Assembly: GCF_004011695.2 (NCBI RefSeq)
Contig: NC_082416.1
Location: 558,001-622,000 of the forward strand
Reading direction: 5' to 3'
DNA from: Ascochyta rabiei
Taxonomy: Eukaryota > Ascomycota > Dothideomycetes > Pleosporales > Didymellaceae
DNA length: 64,000 nt
In this document: positions 43,221 through 54,857 of the stretch, in pieces
Layout: the number at the start of each line of letters is the position of its first letter
Position numbering within the stretch: the stretch's first letter is position 1
Translations under genes and position numbers: made by a program
The notes under the pieces: model-generated
What the model saw: only the letters and a program-made list of their open reading frames with translations
Told to the model about the DNA's origin: nothing
The model's database searches: none

Positions 43221-43589
43221 GCCGATTGTACCGGCGCCGATGCGGGAGCTTGGCGGATGGGGGGAAGGAGGTGAGTGTATTGGAAAAGGGGGAGAGAGGG
43301 AGGGAACGGGGTTCATGGGAGGTGGGGAGTGGACGTTTGGGTATGTGAAGTAGAGGTGAGTGAGGGGGAGAATCCAAGGTTGGAGAATGCATGATGGACT
43401 GCTGTTCCACGGTCTGTGGATCGCTGGTGATGGGATATTAGAACTTCTTGTGCGTGTTCGATGATGCGCTGCGATGTACAGACTGGCCGAAGACAAACCC
43501 TACATAGTATACACAACCATTATATCTTACTCATCCAAACCACATCATTCCAGCCTTTTCAGAGCGACCCATGCGTTTTCGATCAGCAC

Positions 43590-45492
43590 CTACAAGGTCT
43601 CGACTTCGCCCTCTTCAGCCTCCACCATCGTCGCGTTCGATACTGGACTGGATGACGTTCCAGCGGCGGTGGGACGGTTGTCCGCGACCCATGCATCAAT
43701 CTCAGCGAGTGCCTTGATGGGGTCGCCGCGGCATCCTTGCAGGAAGTTTTGGACCTGCGCCGGTGTGAAAGTATGTGCGGGCACCTTCCCGGCGAATTCT
43801 GCTGCGCATTGCTCAATGTATGCCATCGAGAAGACCGCATCGTGGGCAAGCGCTGAACGGCCGATCAGACGCATGAAGATGCTCTTTCCAGCCGACTTGC
43901 TCATGTTACCAAAGTACACCCTCTTATCGACGCGGCCTGGCCGTGTAAGCGCCGCATCGAGGGCATCGGGGTTGTTCGAGGTCAGAATGAGCAGCCGGCC
44001 TTCTTGAGATGCATTCCCGTCGATAGCGTTGAGTAGACCGCTGAGGGTAATGAGGCTACCGCCTTTCTGCCCGTGCTGCGCATGATGTGAAGTTGTTCCT
44101 CGCCACTGCGCGCCCATCAGCTGTTCAGCAAGATCTACATCCGCTGCCACCCTCTTGAGTTCCGGAGTAACTTCTCGACCGATTCCGGCCGAGTCGATGT
44201 CTTCGATAACAACTACGCACTTCTGCGGCAGACCCAGGAAAAGATTGTGCAGCTTGCCGTCGGTAATATCGTTAGCCGCTAGGTTGATGTGGTAGATATC
44301 GCAGCCAAGATGTCCTGCAAGAGCCGCGCTGAAGGACGTTTTCCCTGTGCCAGGCGGACCGTGGAAAAGATACCCGCGTCGATAGGGAATGCCACAGTCT
44401 GCGAAGAATTGTTTCCTGACAAGTCAGCATGCGCCATGCCTTATTTTTCGAGTGCAAGGAGGCAGCTTACGATTGCTCGCTGTAGTAGTACTCGGCGTCC
44501 CGAACAAGGTCCAACTTGACACTGTCCTCCATGTCGATGGTATCAAGTTTTCTGACAGGCTTGGATACTGACTGCCACTGCCCACCACCATAGTCGTATT
44601 GGCTGCCTCCAGCGAAGTACACTGTCGTTGTACCAGTCATATTGGCCTTTTTCCACGCATGGCATTTGACCACAAAATTACGTAAGGGCTCTAGATTCCA
44701 ACCCAGCGTAGTAATGACAAGTGCGTTCTGGAGTCTACCGCTGGTGTCGAGGGAGCTGCTTCCATTGGGACCAGAAAATTTTGACTCCTTTGTGCCTCCT
44801 ACACGATCAAACAGGTATGGACGAAGGCCAACCCTGTCAAGTTAGTGGTCCAACTCAAGCTACATTCGCAGGCCAAAACAAAAGCGGTCTAGGAAAGAAT
44901 TGAACGACGTACCAGAAAATCCGTGTGCCGATAGGAGGCAGGCAAGATACCTCGTTGTCCACGACTGCTTGCATGTTGCGGTTGCCGACCCGACCTGATG
45001 GTCCTATCATAAGCCGACGACCATGGTTCATCTCATCCTGCTGCGACCCTTCAGTCACAATCATAGCGCTCCTACTCCGGCGATTTTGGATCACCTCGGA
45101 GCTCATCCAGGCAAGCACATCCTTGGCAGCACTGTCGGGGTCAGCGATATCACCAAGACACTAAGCCCTACTTACGGATCGTGCTCAGGTATAGTGATCT
45201 GAACAGTGAAAGCCCATATAGCAAACTCTTTCAGATACTTGTAAACAGGTACGGCAGCGCTGTAGAGCGCTATCACCGCCAAGACTTTGTCAAGATCACT
45301 ATGGGTGTTCGGCCGCAGACGGTAAAGCAAGCGATGCAGTATCTCGAGCAACGGAACCCGTGAAGAAGCGTCTCTGATTAGATGACGTGGAAGTATGCCA
45401 GGTGTATCCACAGGTTCGGGCCATGTCTGGAGATCGTTGCTGGCCGGTGTTGCCATGACCAAATCGGTGGATGGCGACATCGAGGTCTCCAT
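43590..45492 (-). CDS. BCS1-like AAA ATPase
   Basis: Four exons (45492-45176, 45131-44913, 44833-44471, 44415-43590) give 574 aa; introns are 44, 79 and 55 nt. An upstream in-frame ATG (45534) is possible. Residues about 70-100 include a hydrophobic segment (VLAVIALYSAAVPVYKYL) suited to a membrane anchor. A BCS1_N-type region follows (HGRRLMIGPSGRVGNRN...TLGWNLEPLRNFVVKCHAW). The AAA module has Walker A GPPGTGKT (319-326), Walker B CVVVIEDID (366-374), a sensor region LLILTSNNPDALDAALTRPGRVD, and the BCS1-specific C-terminus. Yeast Bcs1 translocates the Rieske protein across the inner mitochondrial membrane. Filamentous fungi carry several divergent paralogues, and this looks like one of them rather than the orthologue, so the client is unknown. 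It is divergent from the SDR gene. Confidence 0.88.
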
Positions 45493-46038
45493 GATGAAGA
45501 GAGAGAATGGAAGTTGGCGATGCAGGGATATCAATACAGCGAGAGAACGTCGCCAGGGGTTATCGCAGCTTTCGGCAGACTGCGGAGTGAAAGTTCAAGA
45601 GCACGTGCTGTAAGCTCTAAAACTTCGGAAAGTTCGCAAAAGGCGACTGGTGAAAATTGTGTCACGGGTCTGCTAGATAAAGGCAGGGGTGAAACGAGAG
45701 TGATGGAAAAAGTCAAACACAAGTAATATACAACGCCCAAGAAGGCAACCCTATCCAAGTACAACACCCGCGCGAAAAGATGTCGAGGTCGAGGAGACGC
45801 GTTGCGGCTGAGATTGAAGTGGAGCCGAGGTGCTAGGCCAGTTTGGGTATTTGGCTCTAGCCGTTCTGCGGAAGGCGCGAACGCATCGCCAGTACGTCAT
45901 TCCTCGAAACATTCCCCTCCGCGCCATTATGACAATCCAGACGTAATTATAAAATCTCATCTTGTGTAAACAGCTGTACCTCTCCACACAAAAGCAAACC
46001 TCGACAGTCAGAACGCTATTCACTCACATCAATCAACA
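45493..46038. promoter_or_regulatory. divergent intergenic region, BCS1-like / SDR
   Basis: This 546-bp region lies between head-to-head start codons at 45492 (minus) and 46039 (plus). An antisense open frame over its left half is not supported as a gene. No named site is claimed. Confidence 0.5.
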
Positions 46039-47017
46039 ATGGCGAGCACACACAACCTCCAAGCTTCGAAGCTATTTTCTGTAAAGGACTATGTCTGCGT
46101 GGTCACTGGGGGTGGCAGCGGTATTGGTCTGATGTCTGCACAGGCTCTGGCTGCTAATGGTAGACTTCCCACGCATGCCCTGTCTAGAATCAAACTAATT
46201 GACGACCACAGGTGCAAAGGTGTACATCACAGGCCGACGTAGGTTTCGCCCATCAACACCAGAAAAAGGATACTGACTCTTTGCAGGGCAGGAAGTCCTC
46301 GACAGGGCCGTCAAGTCTCATAGCCCACAGGGAGATGGCCAGATCATCGCGCTGAGCCCGTGCGATGTGACCAAGAAGGCTGATCTCGAGAAGATGTATG
46401 AGGAGCTATCGAAGAGGGAGAAGTACATCAACCTTCTCGTCGCCGCAGCTGGTATCAGCGGCGAAAAGGCCGAGCCAGATGCGGAAAAGGCAACCGATAT
46501 GAAGGCAAAGCTCTGGGAAAACGAGACTTTCGAAGGATGGGCCGAGACCTACAACACCGACGTCAGCTCTGTATACTTCACTACAGTCGTATTGCTTCCG
46601 CTCCTCCAAGCAGGCCCCGAGAGCCACGGCCATCTCTCAGCATCTGTCATTGTCATCAGCTCCATGTCCGGTATCATGCGCCACGCTCAAGGTCATTTCA
46701 GCTACAACGCCGCAAAGGGCGGCACAGTGCACCTGACGAAGCTCATGTCGGCGGAGTTTCAGCAACTGAGGGTCCGAGTCAACTCGATCGCACCCGGTTA
46801 CTTCCCCTCGGAGATGACTGCAAAGGAGAGCGACGACAAGCAGAAGAGTCAGCTGCCGGACGAGAAGATCCAGGAGAAGGGCCATGTTCCCCAAGGACGC
46901 GCGGGCCAGGACGAGGAGATGGCACAGGCTGTGCTCTTCCTCACGAAGAACGCCTATGTCAACGGCGAGATCATTGCTGTGGATGGCGGTGTTCTGAACG
47001 TGGTCGCCGGACGATAA
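46039..47017 (+). CDS. short-chain dehydrogenase/reductase (classical SDR)
   Basis: Three exons (46039-46159, 46212-46238, 46287-47017) give 292 aa; the middle exon is only 27 nt and the introns are 52 and 48 nt. The Rossmann motif VVTGGGSGIG is at residues 21-30. The micro-exon supplies AKVYITGR, the second strand that selects the cofactor; the Arg after it favours NADP(H). LVAAAGISG stands where NNAG is usual. The catalytic residues are Ser in VISSMSG and Tyr/Lys in YNAAK; RVNSIAPGYFPSEMT and the C-terminal VNGEIIAVDGGVLNV are typical. The substrate cannot be inferred. Both junctions of the micro-exon restore family sequence. Confidence 0.9.
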
Positions 47018-47692
47018 GTGACTGGGCGCACGCGAGATGCATAGGCGATGAAAAGAGGTGGAGAGGTGGACAAGAGTAGCGAGATAGCAATGTTAGTTGA
47101 AGATGAAGGTCTGGATGCGACAAGACCTGACCAGCGATGGCGTCACTCTTCGGTTGTGATGTATCGATTGAAAGCTTGGTTGAGCTTGGGAGGTCTTCCG
47201 TGGTTGCTTGCGTGGTCTGCCTTGGCCTGCGGTTCTTTGATGCTTTGCGCTGAGCCGGATGCAGTTAAGCCTGGCAGACAGCAACAAGACTGGTGTTCGG
47301 GATCTGCGGGTTCATGGACAGGGGGGGTCAAAGAATGGTCGCTGCACGTGTGTTGATTGCGTGAGGGTCGGACCGGTTGCTTATGCAGGTACATAACCAA
47401 GGCCGGTTCAGGTCGTGCAGCGAGCGAAGCTGAACGGGCTGCATGGCGCCAAGTCGAGTGTCGTTGTTCCGGGAGCCGTGTGCAGCGAGCGGCAGGTGGT
47501 GCGCTGGCCCACTCGCTGGCCAGGTCTCCAATGACGCCTGGCGGCCCAGCAATGCGGAACCCGCAGCGGTTTCACCTCGACCTGACTCTCTCCCACTGCC
47601 ACCTCCACCTCGCCGTCATACCCCACATGCTCGAGTGCACGCCGCAGGCTCAGGCGTCGCACGCAGAGCTCCCCACCGCCGTCCCGTTCCCG

Positions 47693-47785
47693 TTCCTGCT
47701 CCTGCTCCTGTTCCTGTTCCTGTTCCTGTCCCTGTCGCTGTCCCTGTCCCTGTCGCTGTCCCTGTCCCTGTCGCTGTCCCTGTCC
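47693..47785 (+). repeat. CCTGTC/CCTGTT/GCTGTC hexamer array
   Basis: About fifteen tandem hexamers of the form (C/G)CTGT(C/T), starting as CCTGCT and drifting to CCTGTC with every third copy GCTGTC, which makes an 18-bp higher-order unit. Noncoding microsatellite upstream of sepH. Confidence 0.9.
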
Positions 47786-48111
47786 GGCTCGTCGCAGTAG
47801 CAGGCTACCTCGGGCTCAGTTGCACGACGCGCGCCCGTTCCCCGTCGCAGCTGGGATCCCCAACACACGAGCAGCCCAGGACCGCCATAGAACGGCCAGG
47901 GCGCCTGCCACAGACCCCGCCGACGAGTCTGCGCGACTCGTGCAGGCGCAAACAACAACAGCGCAGGATTCGACTGCATCTTCCACGATAGTAATTTGTA
48001 CGAGAGGACATGCGTGCCCAACGCCGCGACCCACCCCCGCAACCACCGCAACCGCCGCACTCACCGCCCTCGACCGCCGCGTGCAGACGCAGCCTGCCAC
48101 GCGAATAGGGC

Positions 48112-48172
48112 AGCAGCAGTTGCAGCAGCAGCAGCAGCAGTTGCAGCAGGATCAGCAGCAGCAGCAGCAGCA
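48112..48172 (+). repeat. CAG-rich imperfect repeat in the sepH leader
   Basis: CAG triplets interrupted by TTG and GAT. It lies about 90 bp before the chosen sepH ATG, outside the coding frame. No start codon in frame was found that would make it part of the kinase. Confidence 0.8.
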
Positions 48173-48262
48173 GCCGCCAGCCGGTCACGGCCCTGACGAC
48201 AAGCCACACGCCTTACGCCACACGCCACACGCCACACGCCCTACGCCCTGTGCGCGCCCACC

Positions 48263-51200
48263 ATGGTGTTGCACGCCCACAACCCCTCGAAGCCTTCGCA
48301 CGGCGCCTCCAGCTCGCGCCCCTCGCAGCCGTCCATTGCCTACCCTGGCACGCCCGGCCATGCCAAAAAGGCCTCGTCCTCGTCCAACCACGGCGCCCAG
48401 ACCCGCGACCGCGACCGCGACCGCGACCGCGAGCAGCGTGAACACCGCCCGAGCAGAGAGGGAGCTGCACAGCGCGCCGCCCAGGATGTCGCTGGCCTCA
48501 AGGACTACCAGCTGGGCGACTGTCTTGGGAAAGGCGCCTTTGGCAGTGTCTACCGAGCCCTCAACTGGGGCACCGGCGAGACCGTCGCGATCAAGCAGGT
48601 GCGCCTCGAGAACTTGGGCGCCGCAGACCTGAAGAACATGGAGATGGAAATCGACCTGCTCAAGAACCTGAACCATCCCAACATTGTCAAGTACCACGGC
48701 TTCGTGCGCAGCTCCGAAAGCCTGTACATCATTTTAGAGTACTGCGAGAACGGCTCGTTGCACAGCATCTGCAAGAACTTCGGCAAGTTTCCAGAAAACC
48801 TCGTCGCCCTGTACATGTCTCAGGTTCTGCATGGACTCCTCTACCTCCACGAGCAGGGTGTTATACACAGGGACATCAAGGGCGCCAACATCTTGACTAC
48901 CAAAGAAGGGCTCGTCAAGCTGGCCGACTTTGGTGTGGCCACCAAGCAGTCGGGCTTGGATCAGTCCAGCGTCGTAGGCACCCCGTACTGGATGGCACCA
49001 GAAGTCATCGAGCTGTCCGGCGCTACCACGTCTTCAGATATCTGGAGTGTTGGTTGCACAGTCATTGAGCTGATAGAAGGAAAGCCACCGTACCACAAGC
49101 TGCAACCCATGCAGGCGCTCTTCAGGATTGTCAACGACGAGCACCCACCGATACCGGGAAGTGCTTCACCAGTAAGTGTTACAATTCGCAGCAAGCGAAT
49201 ACACAACTAACACAGCCAGCTGCTCCGCGAGTTCCTGATGGAATGCTTCCAAAAGAACCCCACCCTGCGTATCTCTGCGAAACGACTGCTCAAGCATCCG
49301 TGGATCCTGAGCGCCAAACGCACGGTACCCGCCGTACCCACCAAACCCACCGAATACCAAGAAGCAGTCAAGTCGGTGCAGGAATGGAACGAGGCGCTCA
49401 AGTCGCCCAACTCGCTACGCAGGAGCTCACGACTTGCATCTGGCGTACAGAAGCCCTCGCAGCAATTTCCGTCCCCTGCACACGCAAACGGTGCTGCAGT
49501 AGCGGCTCGCAAGCCTCCAGTCAACGTCGATCATCTCAACATCTCCAAGTCAAGACCGACTGCAGAGTCCTTCCGCTCACCGGAACTTGACCACGACGAC
49601 AACTGGGATAACGACTTCGCTGAAAGCATCTCACCGCGGGCTCTGAAAATGCCGCCGCATCGAAAGCCGCAAGACAACTTTGGTGGACTGTTCTCAGGTG
49701 ACAAGCTAAAGGCGTTTGCAAGCTTCGAGGCCGTCGTGGATGGCCCTGACGGTGGCGATGGCGAGGCTACGATGAGGAGTCCGCTGAACTTGCAGCATCT
49801 ACAAGGCATCTCGAGTAGTTTTGGCTCACGACAGTCCGCTAAAGCTAGGCCGGGGACTCCAAAAACCAAATCCTCCACGTCAGCGTCAACATCCACATCC
49901 AACTCCAGATCTTCATCAAATGCGTCGCAGCACGAAGAACGTCGTAGCTACGACGCTCAGCCTAAGACAGCCTTCCTGCGCGGTGTGCCACAGGTATCTC
50001 TGGCCTCCAAATCCAGACCAGTGGCTCCCAACAGGAACAGTCAGGTGTTTCGCGAGAGCTCAGAGGAGGAAGATTATTCGGACCTTTTGCCTGCAGATGA
50101 AGATGCCTTTGAGAAGCGTGTTCAAGCGCTGCAGCATTCACAGCCATTTGTAATTGTTCCTCAACAACCGCAGTTTGCTACTGCAACATCCAGCTCACCT
50201 GCAGATACCTTTTCGCCACGACTGTTCCATCCAAGCGATCTGAAGTCCGCGCCAAAGTCAACAAGAGACCCCAAGGGCAGCGGAACCATACGGCAGCGAT
50301 CGGGGAGCATAGCATCAATCCGCAAGCTACAACGAACGCAGTCAGAAATCGAGATACAGAAATATGCCGAGGATGAAGGCGACGACTTCTCTGAAATCGT
50401 TGGCGACATCAAAGGTGGTCCTCAGTCTACCCTCCCTGCAACAACCGAAAGTGATAGTGGTAGCGAGCATAGTAGTCTTGCTATGATCACGTCCAAGTTG
50501 TCAGGCTCGTTCATGATCGCAGACGAGGACGATTTGGACCCCTTTGCGAACCTCGAAGACGGTCTTGACACCATCAACCTCGAGAATAACGTCGCTCGAG
50601 ATCGCGATGACCGCTTAACGAAGATGACAGAACATCTGGTCAGTTGCTTGAAGCTTAGTCAGCCCGACGACGTTCTCCTCGACATCGCAGATCAACTTCT
50701 CCAGGTGTTGTACGAGGCACCAGACAAACGCTCAATCATTCTGCGGAGCCATGGTCTGCTTCCAGTGTTGGAGATACTGGGTAACATTCCCCCTCATGAC
50801 CTCGTGCTTCCACTACTCAAGATCATCAACCTGATAATCTTGGAGGATGCAGAGGCTCAAGAAAGCTTGTCCTTTCTGGGAGGCATCCCCACGATTTGCC
50901 AATTTGCATACAAAAGGTATCCCAGCGACATCCGCAAGGAAGCCGCGGCCTTTGTACGGCAGATGTATCAGACCAGCACACTCACTATGCAGATGTTCAT
51001 CGGTTGTGGTGGCATCAACGTGCTGGTGGAGTTTCTCGAAGAAGACATCGACGCTGAGCGCGACCTAGTGCTGATAGGCGTGAACGGAGTGTACGGCGTT
51101 TTCGAGCTTCAAGGCCCCACACCCAAAAACGACTTCTGTAGAATATTCAGCAGAAGCAGTGTCCTGTATCCGCTGTCGTTGGTGCTGAACAGGATGGTCG

Positions 51201-53038
51201 AAGAGGATGGCGAGGTCGCTAGACTCATTGTTGGCCGGATTGTCCATATCTTCCTGATTTTCAGTCAGGCCGAGAGTCACGTCAAGGATCTTGTGGCGGA
51301 TCGCATGATCTTGAAGCGTAAGTCAAAAGTTCTTGTTGATTTTCACACGATAGCTAACAATCACAGGTGTACTCAAGGACCTGCGCAAGATGGCGCCGCC
51401 TCACCAGATCACTATGCTCAAATTCATCAAGAACCTAAGCTCGCTTTCCTCGACACACGAAGCACTACAAAACTCGAACGCGATCGATATCCTTATCGAG
51501 CTGCTGAAGGCCACACGCCAATCAGGCTCCAAGACAAGCAGCAACAGATCTGGCAACGACTCAAACCGTATGCCACCCTTCCAGCGTGAGATTTCCAACC
51601 AGATCTTGAACACAATGTATAATCTCTGTCGCCACAACAAGAGTCGACAGGAAGAGGCAGCATTGTCCGACATCATCCCGTTACTGAAGGATGTTGTGAA
51701 CGATGGTGGACCATTGAAGGAGTTCGCACTGCCTGTGCTGCTTGAGATGGTCAACTCCGGCAAGGTCTCTCGCAAGATGCTGTGGGATGCAAAGGGACTC
51801 GCATTCTACGTGTCGCTGCTTGGTGACGTCAATTGGGCGGTCACGGCTCTAGATGCTATCTTTGTTTGGTATGTAGGATTGATTGTCATCCAGGTTCTCC
51901 AGCTAACAGTATTCGCAGGCTTCAGGAAGAGACTGCTAGAGTCGAGCAGTATCTGCTGTCTGCACAGTCCAATTTCACGTCAGCCATCATCACCGCCTAC
52001 ACATCGTCAGGTCCGTCACGCTCAACTTTCGAAAACATGCTCGAGCCGCTTCAGAAGCTTGTCCGTCTTTCACCGCCCATCGCTGCCTCGCTAGCAGTCC
52101 CTGAAATCTTTTCCCGCACAGAGCAAAAGCTCAACCACAAGGATGCTGTCACACGCCTGAACTTGTTGCGCATCCTTCGAACCATCTGCGACGCCAGAGA
52201 AGAGGGATGTTGGTTGATCCGCTCTTTCGGCTGCTACGAGCGCATCACCTGGCTCATGGAACAAGACCCTGCTGTCCTCGTTCGACAGATGGCGGAAGAG
52301 CTTGTCCAGGCTTGTGACGAGGTCGAAATGAACGGAGTCACATCTACGTCTAACGGCAAGCGAAGCCTGAGTCGCGCGTCGAACATAGGCATGAACCTTC
52401 GTCGTCCTGCCTCTTCTTCCGGCCGACGCGATGGCTCTGGTTCAAGCAGCGGCTCCACGCTAGCCAGTGCAGGGCTCGGTCTCACACCACCCACGCCAAC
52501 AAGCTTAAAGGGCAACTTTCTTGTCCCGCCAATGACCTCGACACCTGGTAGTGGTCGCGACCGCATCACTCGCACACAGTCATCCAGCTCTATGTGGGAT
52601 CTTATCGAAGACCCGAACTCCACCCCGCAATCAGCAGGTCGCTCCTCCAAAGCCCCAGTCCTTGCACGATCATCCACTTCCTTCGCGGCCCTCGCATCAC
52701 CCACGGCACAGCCACGTCCCTCGACCGCTCGACCTGCATCTCGCGATGCGACTTCCTCCCTCTTGCACCTGCAAGCTAATTCTCGGTCCGGCGTACCGGA
52801 GCGCTCACGCCTACCCAAAGCACGCGCCCAAGGCGCCGCCGGCAGACTAGGCGAGGCCATCACAAAGCGCAGACAGAGCAACTTCAATCTTGAGAACGAC
52901 ACACCCGGAAACGGGAACAGCCTTCCTGCCGGCGCGCCGCCTCTGCCACGCCTGCAGATTGTAAGACGGAGGAGGGACACAAGTGGAGGCGAGCTTAGCT
53001 CTGCAAACGGTGTGAGACGCGGCTCGACGGCGGACTAG
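48263..53038 (+). CDS. sepH: SepH/Cdc7-type septation initiation network kinase (Cdc15 family)
   Basis: Four exons (48263-49171, 49220-51317, 51367-51868, 51919-53038) give 1542 aa; introns are 48, 49 and 50 nt. The kinase domain spans about residues 80-333: [10 protein letters not shown]-loop, [10 protein letters not shown] lysine, [10 protein letters not shown] catalytic loop, DFG, and [10 protein letters not shown] activation segment, ending [14 protein letters not shown] long low-complexity middle is followed by a helical armadillo-like region (about 800-1230: [45 protein letters not shown]) and a Ser/Pro-rich C-terminus with [12 protein letters not shown]. In Aspergillus and fission yeast this kinase acts below the GTPase Spg1/TEM1 at spindle pole bodies and drives septum formation. 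The chosen stop is TAG 53036-53038, but the frame continues openly to 53200 (see findings), so the true C-terminus may be longer. Confidence 0.92.
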
Positions 53039-53355
53039 CAAGACGCCGCTCAGCCCAGGACTCCCGAGACGGTCAAGGACAACCAGTACGGCAGCCTCGT
53101 GCGGCGAAGGAGAGGCCTGACATCGCCGAGTCTGCGCACCATGATGTTGCCGTTTGAGAATCCGAGGATCCCCGACGAACGAGACAGTTTGCGCGAGTAA
53201 ACCTCATAGATGATGGGTTTTGCATAGCACGGCGTTTGGATTGCGTTTTTCTCTTGCTTCCACGGAATCTGTTCTCCCAGAAGGAGAGACATCATAGTAT
53301 TAGACCGGGGTACGGACGGGGCATGGGGTACATGCATAGCTTCGGCGTTTTTTGG

Positions 53356-53357
<2 letters not shown>

Positions 53358-53386
<29 letters not shown>
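53358..53386 (+). repeat. poly-T tract (29 bases)
   Basis: An uninterrupted run of 29 T residues about 160 bp beyond the sepH extension. It could belong to the 3' untranslated region or reflect a retroposed poly-A end on the opposite strand; no such element is visible beside it. Confidence 0.9.
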
Positions 53387-53389
<3 letters not shown>

Positions 53390-53521
53390 TCTGCCTGTGC
53401 TTTGGGCAGTCTTGTTTTTGTTTTTGCATCTTCGTTTATGGAGTTTTCTTCATTCTGCAGTTCGCAGGTAGTGAGTGGCCCGTAGATTTCCAGCACCCGG
53501 TGTTCAAGGCGCCGCTTTGCA

Positions 53522-53556
53522 TGCTGTGCTGTGCTGTGCTGTGCTGCGCTGTGCTG
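53522..53556 (+). repeat. GCTGT pentamer array
   Basis: Seven tandem copies of the pentamer GCTGT with one C-for-T change. Intergenic microsatellite. Confidence 0.88.
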
Positions 53557-53711
53557 GTGTTCAAGCTGTGGAATAATAGCATATGGCATTGTTTACTTCT
53601 GGTCTTCTCTGGTCTTCAAGAGGTGCCTTTACTTTCAACTTTCGCCTTCGCCTTTGCTCTTGTGTTTGTCTTCCTTTCGCTCATTCTTTTATTCATTCAT
53701 CCATCCATCCA

Positions 53712-53828
53712 CTTTACTTTACATTACTTTACTTTACGTTAATTTACGTTACTTTACGTTACTTTACTTCATCTTACTTCATCTTACTTTATCTTACTTT
53801 ATCTTACTTTATCTTACTTTATCTTACT
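53712..53828 (+). repeat. TTTAC / CTTACTTTAT imperfect array
   Basis: About 117 bases of TTTAC- and CTTACTTTAT-type units. The left part is a 5-bp and the right part a 10-bp periodicity, as if a drifted pentamer array was re-amplified as dimers. Confidence 0.88.
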
Positions 53829-54378
53829 TCACTACACTGCACTGCACTGCACAACACGTCGCGTCAACACGTCCGAATCCTAGCTGTCGCCTTTGCTCTG
53901 GCCCGTGCAGGTCCACGACATCAACGCCTCGCAGTGATGACAGAAGTCAGCACATTACCCTGCAGCATGATTCACACACTCACACGTGCACAGCCTTGAC
54001 GGTCTGAACGCGGTCGCCAGGGACAGGGAACGTGTATTGTGATGGCTTGTGCGTAGGGGGGGAGGAAGAGGTAGAGGGCGACACGTGGGACTGGGTAGCA
54101 GGGCGAGTGTGTGGGGTTGGAGATGGAGATGGAGATTGGGGATTCAACATGGAGGATTGAGGTTGGGGGAGGAGCGCAGGAGCTGGAGTCGTGCTGCTTG
54201 GTACTGGCTGTAAATTTGTGATATCGATGGAATGGAAAGGAAAGTGGAAAATAAGAAAAAAAAAACAAAAACAAAACACCCAATCAACGCCTCGCTGTCG
54301 TGAATATCGTACTTGGAATCGCATCGTGTGCACCTTGTGTATTCCGTACACACGATCCTCAAAGTCCCGTCGCGCGGT

Positions 54379-54857
54379 TTACACGGCATGGTCATGTCCT
54401 GCATCACATCAGTAAAAAAAACTCTTCTATCAAAGCAGATTCAACACTCCAACTTACGTCCAAGCGCCCTCCCCTTCTTCCCCAGCGCCTTAGCCTCGCT
54501 CTGCTTGATCTTGGCCAACCGCGCCTCTTCCGCAGCCTCGCGCTCGAGGCGACGAACATGCTCGCGCGCCTCGCGCACCGCGTTCTTGGCGCGGAACAGC
54601 GCGGCGTCGGCTTCGCGCTCTGCGGCTTCGGCCTGGCGCAACGACTGCGTCGCCGCGTGGATGGACGGGTCGCCTGAGCCGCGGTGCAGCACGGACGAGT
54701 GCCGCTTGGTCGACGTGGAAGACGTGTGGTGGTGTGTGGAGCTGTGGTGCATGTCCGGGGATGTGGAGCGGCGGCGGGAAAACAAGCCTGATCTGCGCGT
54801 GGGCGAGACAGGAGCAGGAGGCGGGGAGGGCTCGCGGCGGGATCCGAAGAGAGGCAT
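54379..54857 (-). CDS. small basic coiled-coil protein, hypothetical
   Basis: Two exons, 54857-54458 and 54398-54379, with a 59-nt GTAAGT...CAG intron, give 139 aa. The last exon encodes only HDHAV after the spliced Arg. The N-terminal half is Ser/Thr/His/Pro/Arg-rich (MPLFGSRREPSPPPAPVSPT). Residues about 68-130 are a charged helix likely to form a coiled coil: SLRQAEAAEREADAALFRAK and EHVRRLEREAAEEARLAKIK. The ending KGRALGRHDHAV resembles the end of small conserved fungal proteins I have no name for. No membrane segment or catalytic motif is present. The tiny last exon is easily missed by gene finders; unspliced reading gives an end of KLEC instead. Confidence 0.7.

Larger units (their letters stand above)
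42277..43589. other. intergenic with homopolymer and tandem duplication
   Basis: About 1.3 kb of CA/C-rich sequence with no convincing gene. It contains a run of 16 C (43015-43030) and a 20-bp tandem duplication (43181-43220), listed separately. It is the 3' flank of the BCS1-like gene. Confidence 0.5.
47018..48262. other. intergenic and long leader of sepH with microsatellites
   Basis: About 1.25 kb upstream of the SepH start. It holds a C/T-rich hexamer array (47693-47785), a CAG-rich stretch (about 48112-48172) and CGCCACACGCCACACGCC-type repeats just before the ATG. Open frames across it are repeat artefacts. It probably includes a long 5' leader. Confidence 0.55.
53039..54378. other. 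3' region of sepH rich in simple repeats
   Basis: The first 162 bases (53039-53200) are an in-frame extension of the kinase gene. Beyond lie a 29-T run (53358-53386), a GCTGT pentamer array (53522-53556), and a TTTAC/TTATC array (53712-53828). 53850-54378 is unremarkable. The open frames over these arrays are repeat artefacts. Confidence 0.6.

Noticed and set aside
47357..47800. Plus-strand frame with a long Leu/Phe/Ser repeat resembling a membrane protein
   Set aside because: The hydrophobic stretch is the CCTGTC hexamer array read in one frame; other frames give Val-Pro repeats.
53236..53742. Plus-strand frame with a poly-Phe stretch and hydrophobic tail
   Set aside because: Produced by the 29-T run and neighbouring simple repeats.
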